Shown: in pieces, positions 62,606 to 64,000 of the stretch
Layout: each line of letters opens with the position of its first letter
How positions within the stretch are numbered: the stretch's first letter is position 1
Notes under the pieces: generated by a model
The model's input: the letters and a program-made list of their open reading frames with translations, nothing else
Told to the model about the DNA's origin: nothing
The model's database searches: none
Assembly (NCBI RefSeq): GCF_002849715.1
Contig: NZ_CP018863.1
Location: forward strand, 4,588,001-4,652,000
Reading direction: 5' to 3'
DNA length: 64,000 nt
From: Arthrobacter crystallopoietes
GTDB lineage: Bacteria; Actinomycetota; Actinomycetes; Actinomycetales; Micrococcaceae
Made by a program: the position numbers and the translations under genes

Positions 62606-64000
62606 ATGACACAGCAACGAGCACTGCCAACTCCACCCAGCACAGAGACCCAAGGCTTAAGCCGCCGGACTCTGGGCGTCCCTGCCCTTGTTTTCATGAT
62701 CATTGCCGCGTCGGCGCCGTTGACTGTTATCGCCGGCGGCACACCCAGCAACTTCGCCGTTACCGGTGTGGTAGGAATTCCTGCGTCCTTTCTGGTCCTG
62801 GGGATCTGCTTGGCAGTGTTTGCGGTGGGCTACTCGGCAATGAGCGCCCACATCCGCAATGCCGGTGCCTTCTACGCATACATCGCCCAGGGGTTGGGGC
62901 GGGCGGCCGGGGTCGGCGCCGCGTGGGTGGCGCTGGTCGCCTACAACGCCATGCAGATCGGCATTTACGGCCTGTTCGGCTTCGCGTCCGCTTCGTTCAT
63001 CGGCAGCAAGATCGGCGCCGAAGTTCCATGGTGGCTGACCGCCGCCGTCGGATTTTTGATAGTCGGCTGGCTCGGCATCAACAAGGTGGATTTGTCGGTC
63101 AAAGTGATCGCCGTTCTGGTGGGCCTGGAATTCCTTGCTGTCATTGTGTTCGACGTTGTCGCCTTGGCCGTGCAGCCGGAGGGTGTCTCGGCAGCGGGCC
63201 TGGCCCCATCGAACCTGTTCACTGCAGGAGTGGGGGCAGCTTTGGCGTTCAGCATTGCCGGATTCATGGGCTTCGAGTCGGCCGCCATCTACAGCGAGGA
63301 GGCCAAGGATCCCAAACGTTCGATCGGGCGGGCTACGTTCATCGCCATTGCCGTCATCTCACTCTTCTACGCGTTTTCGGCCTGGGCAACAACGATCGCG
63401 ACAGGGCCTAGCCAGGTAGTCGCTCAATCCCAGGAATTTGGCCCCGACCTGCTCTTCGTCTTTCTGAGCGCGCATGCGGGTACTGTCGCAGCGGACATCA
63501 CGCAGGTCCTGTTCATTACGAGTCTTCTAGCCGCGCTCATTGCCTTTCACAACGCCGTAGCTCGGTATGTCTTCTCGCTGGGACGGGAAGGAGTCCTCCC
63601 GAAGCGGCTGGGTTACGTCAGTCCGCAAAGCCATGCTCCCGTTGCCGGCTCGCTCGTCCAATCCGCGCTTGCCCTGGTGATGCTGTTCATTTTCGCCATC
63701 GCCGGCATCGGGTCCGAGCTCGGTCCGCTCTATCCTGTCCTGACCTTCTTTACATGGCTGACGAACACCGGCGCATTCGGTCTTGTCCTGCTGCTTGTCC
63801 TGATTTCACTGGCCGTCATCGGATACTTCCGCAGGCACGGTGACGGACACTCTGTCTGGACGCGTATCGTGGCCCCGGCACTCGCTGCAGCGCTCCTGGG
63901 CGCCGTATTCATTATGATCGTCGTCAACTTCGATGTACTCATCGGCACCGAGGGAACGTCACCGCTTTCATGGATCTTGCCCGCGGTCGCGTTGGTGCCC
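62606..64000 (+). CDS. APC-family amino acid/amine permease (cut by window end)
   Basis: At least 465 codons open to the window end without a stop. ATG 62606 follows TTGGAGG. Membrane segments begin with PALVFMIIAASAPLTVIAGG. The conserved loop FMGFESAAIYSEEAKDPKRS is that of APC-superfamily transporters. Downstream of the FeaR-like gene, so it may import tyramine or a related amine. Confidence 0.85.
   Translation, partial: MTQQRALPTPPSTETQGLSRRTLGVPALVFMIIAASAPLTVIAGGTPSNFAVTGVVGIPASFLVLGICLAVFAVGYSAMSAHIRNAGAFYAYIAQGLGRAAGVGAAWVALVAYNAMQIGIYGLFGFASASFIGSKIGAEVPWWLTAAVGFLIVGWLGINKVDLSVKVIAVLVGLEFLAVIVFDVVALAVQPEGVSAAGLAPSNLFTAGVGAALAFSIAGFMGFESAAIYSEEAKDPKRSIGRATFIAIAVISLFYAFSAWATTIATGPSQVVAQSQEFGPDLLFVFLSAHAGTVAADITQVLFITSLLAALIAFHNAVARYVFSLGREGVLPKRLGYVSPQSHAPVAGSLVQSALALVMLFIFAIAGIGSELGPLYPVLTFFTWLTNTGAFGLVLLLVLISLAVIGYFRRHGDGHSVWTRIVAPALAAALLGAVFIMIVVNFDVLIGTEGTSPLSWILPAVALVP

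Noticed and set aside
1..64000. CRISPR array or rRNA genes
   Set aside because: No regularly spaced repeats of 25-40 bases and no rRNA-like sequence were seen.

Overview
The window is high-GC, actinobacterial DNA. GTG and TTG starts, short operons with 4-8 bp overlaps, a Mn/Fe-type homoprotocatechuate dioxygenase of the Arthrobacter/Brevibacterium kind, an NdnR-type nad operon and a quinone-linked malate dehydrogenase all suggest a soil Micrococcaceae organism (Arthrobacter or a close relative). That identification is an inference.

Positions 1 to about 11,780 are the right-hand part of an integrated mobile element. It carries a small HTH protein, a TOPRIM/P-loop replication protein, an AT-richer stretch with iteron-like repeats, a large HEPN/P-loop STAND/TPR/cold-shock protein that is a candidate antiphage defence gene, an AbiEi antitoxin whose AbiEii partner is truncated, an excisionase-like gene, a tyrosine integrase, and a tRNA 3' end serving as an attachment site in front of a terminator. 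The other end lies outside the window.

Positions 12-22 kb hold core-type genes. These are a zinc-finger UBP protein divergent from a three-part flavoprotein, a membrane protein, a cyclase-family hydrolase, a BBE-type flavin oxidase, an alpha/beta hydrolase, a decayed DUF72 gene, a MarR regulator, a Bcp peroxiredoxin and tRNA-Leu(UAG).

Positions 22-29.5 kb are a peptide/nickel-type ABC transporter locus that is partly decayed. The first binding protein has a nonsense codon and the second permease has lost its centre. The fused ATPase and a second binding protein are intact. Then come mqo, an RND exporter, a luciferase-like monooxygenase with its MarR regulator, and a transglutaminase/lipoprotein pair.

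Positions 37.8-43.5 kb hold the de novo NAD operon: the NdnR/NrtR Nudix repressor, nadA, nadB, nadC and a NadS-type cysteine desulfurase. Positions 43.6-49.2 kb hold an Lrp regulator divergent from an amino-acid permease, then a 2-oxoacid dehydrogenase operon (E1 alpha, E1 beta, a lipoyl-only protein, an alpha/beta hydrolase) that looks like a split AcoC-type E2. A soluble Ser/Thr kinase and a secreted HNH nuclease follow.

Positions 51.5-64 kb form an aromatic amine / hydroxyphenylacetate catabolic region. It contains an FAH-RraA fusion, a GntR regulator, the semialdehyde dehydrogenase HpaE, the extradiol dioxygenase HpaD/MndD, an MFS exporter, a copper amine oxidase, a divergent TetR regulator, a FeaR-like AraC regulator and an amino acid/amine permease cut by the window end. 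Together they suggest amine uptake, oxidative deamination to arylacetaldehydes, and meta-cleavage of homoprotocatechuate. The aldehyde dehydrogenase, the hydroxylase and the last steps of the pathway (isomerase, hydratase) are not seen here.
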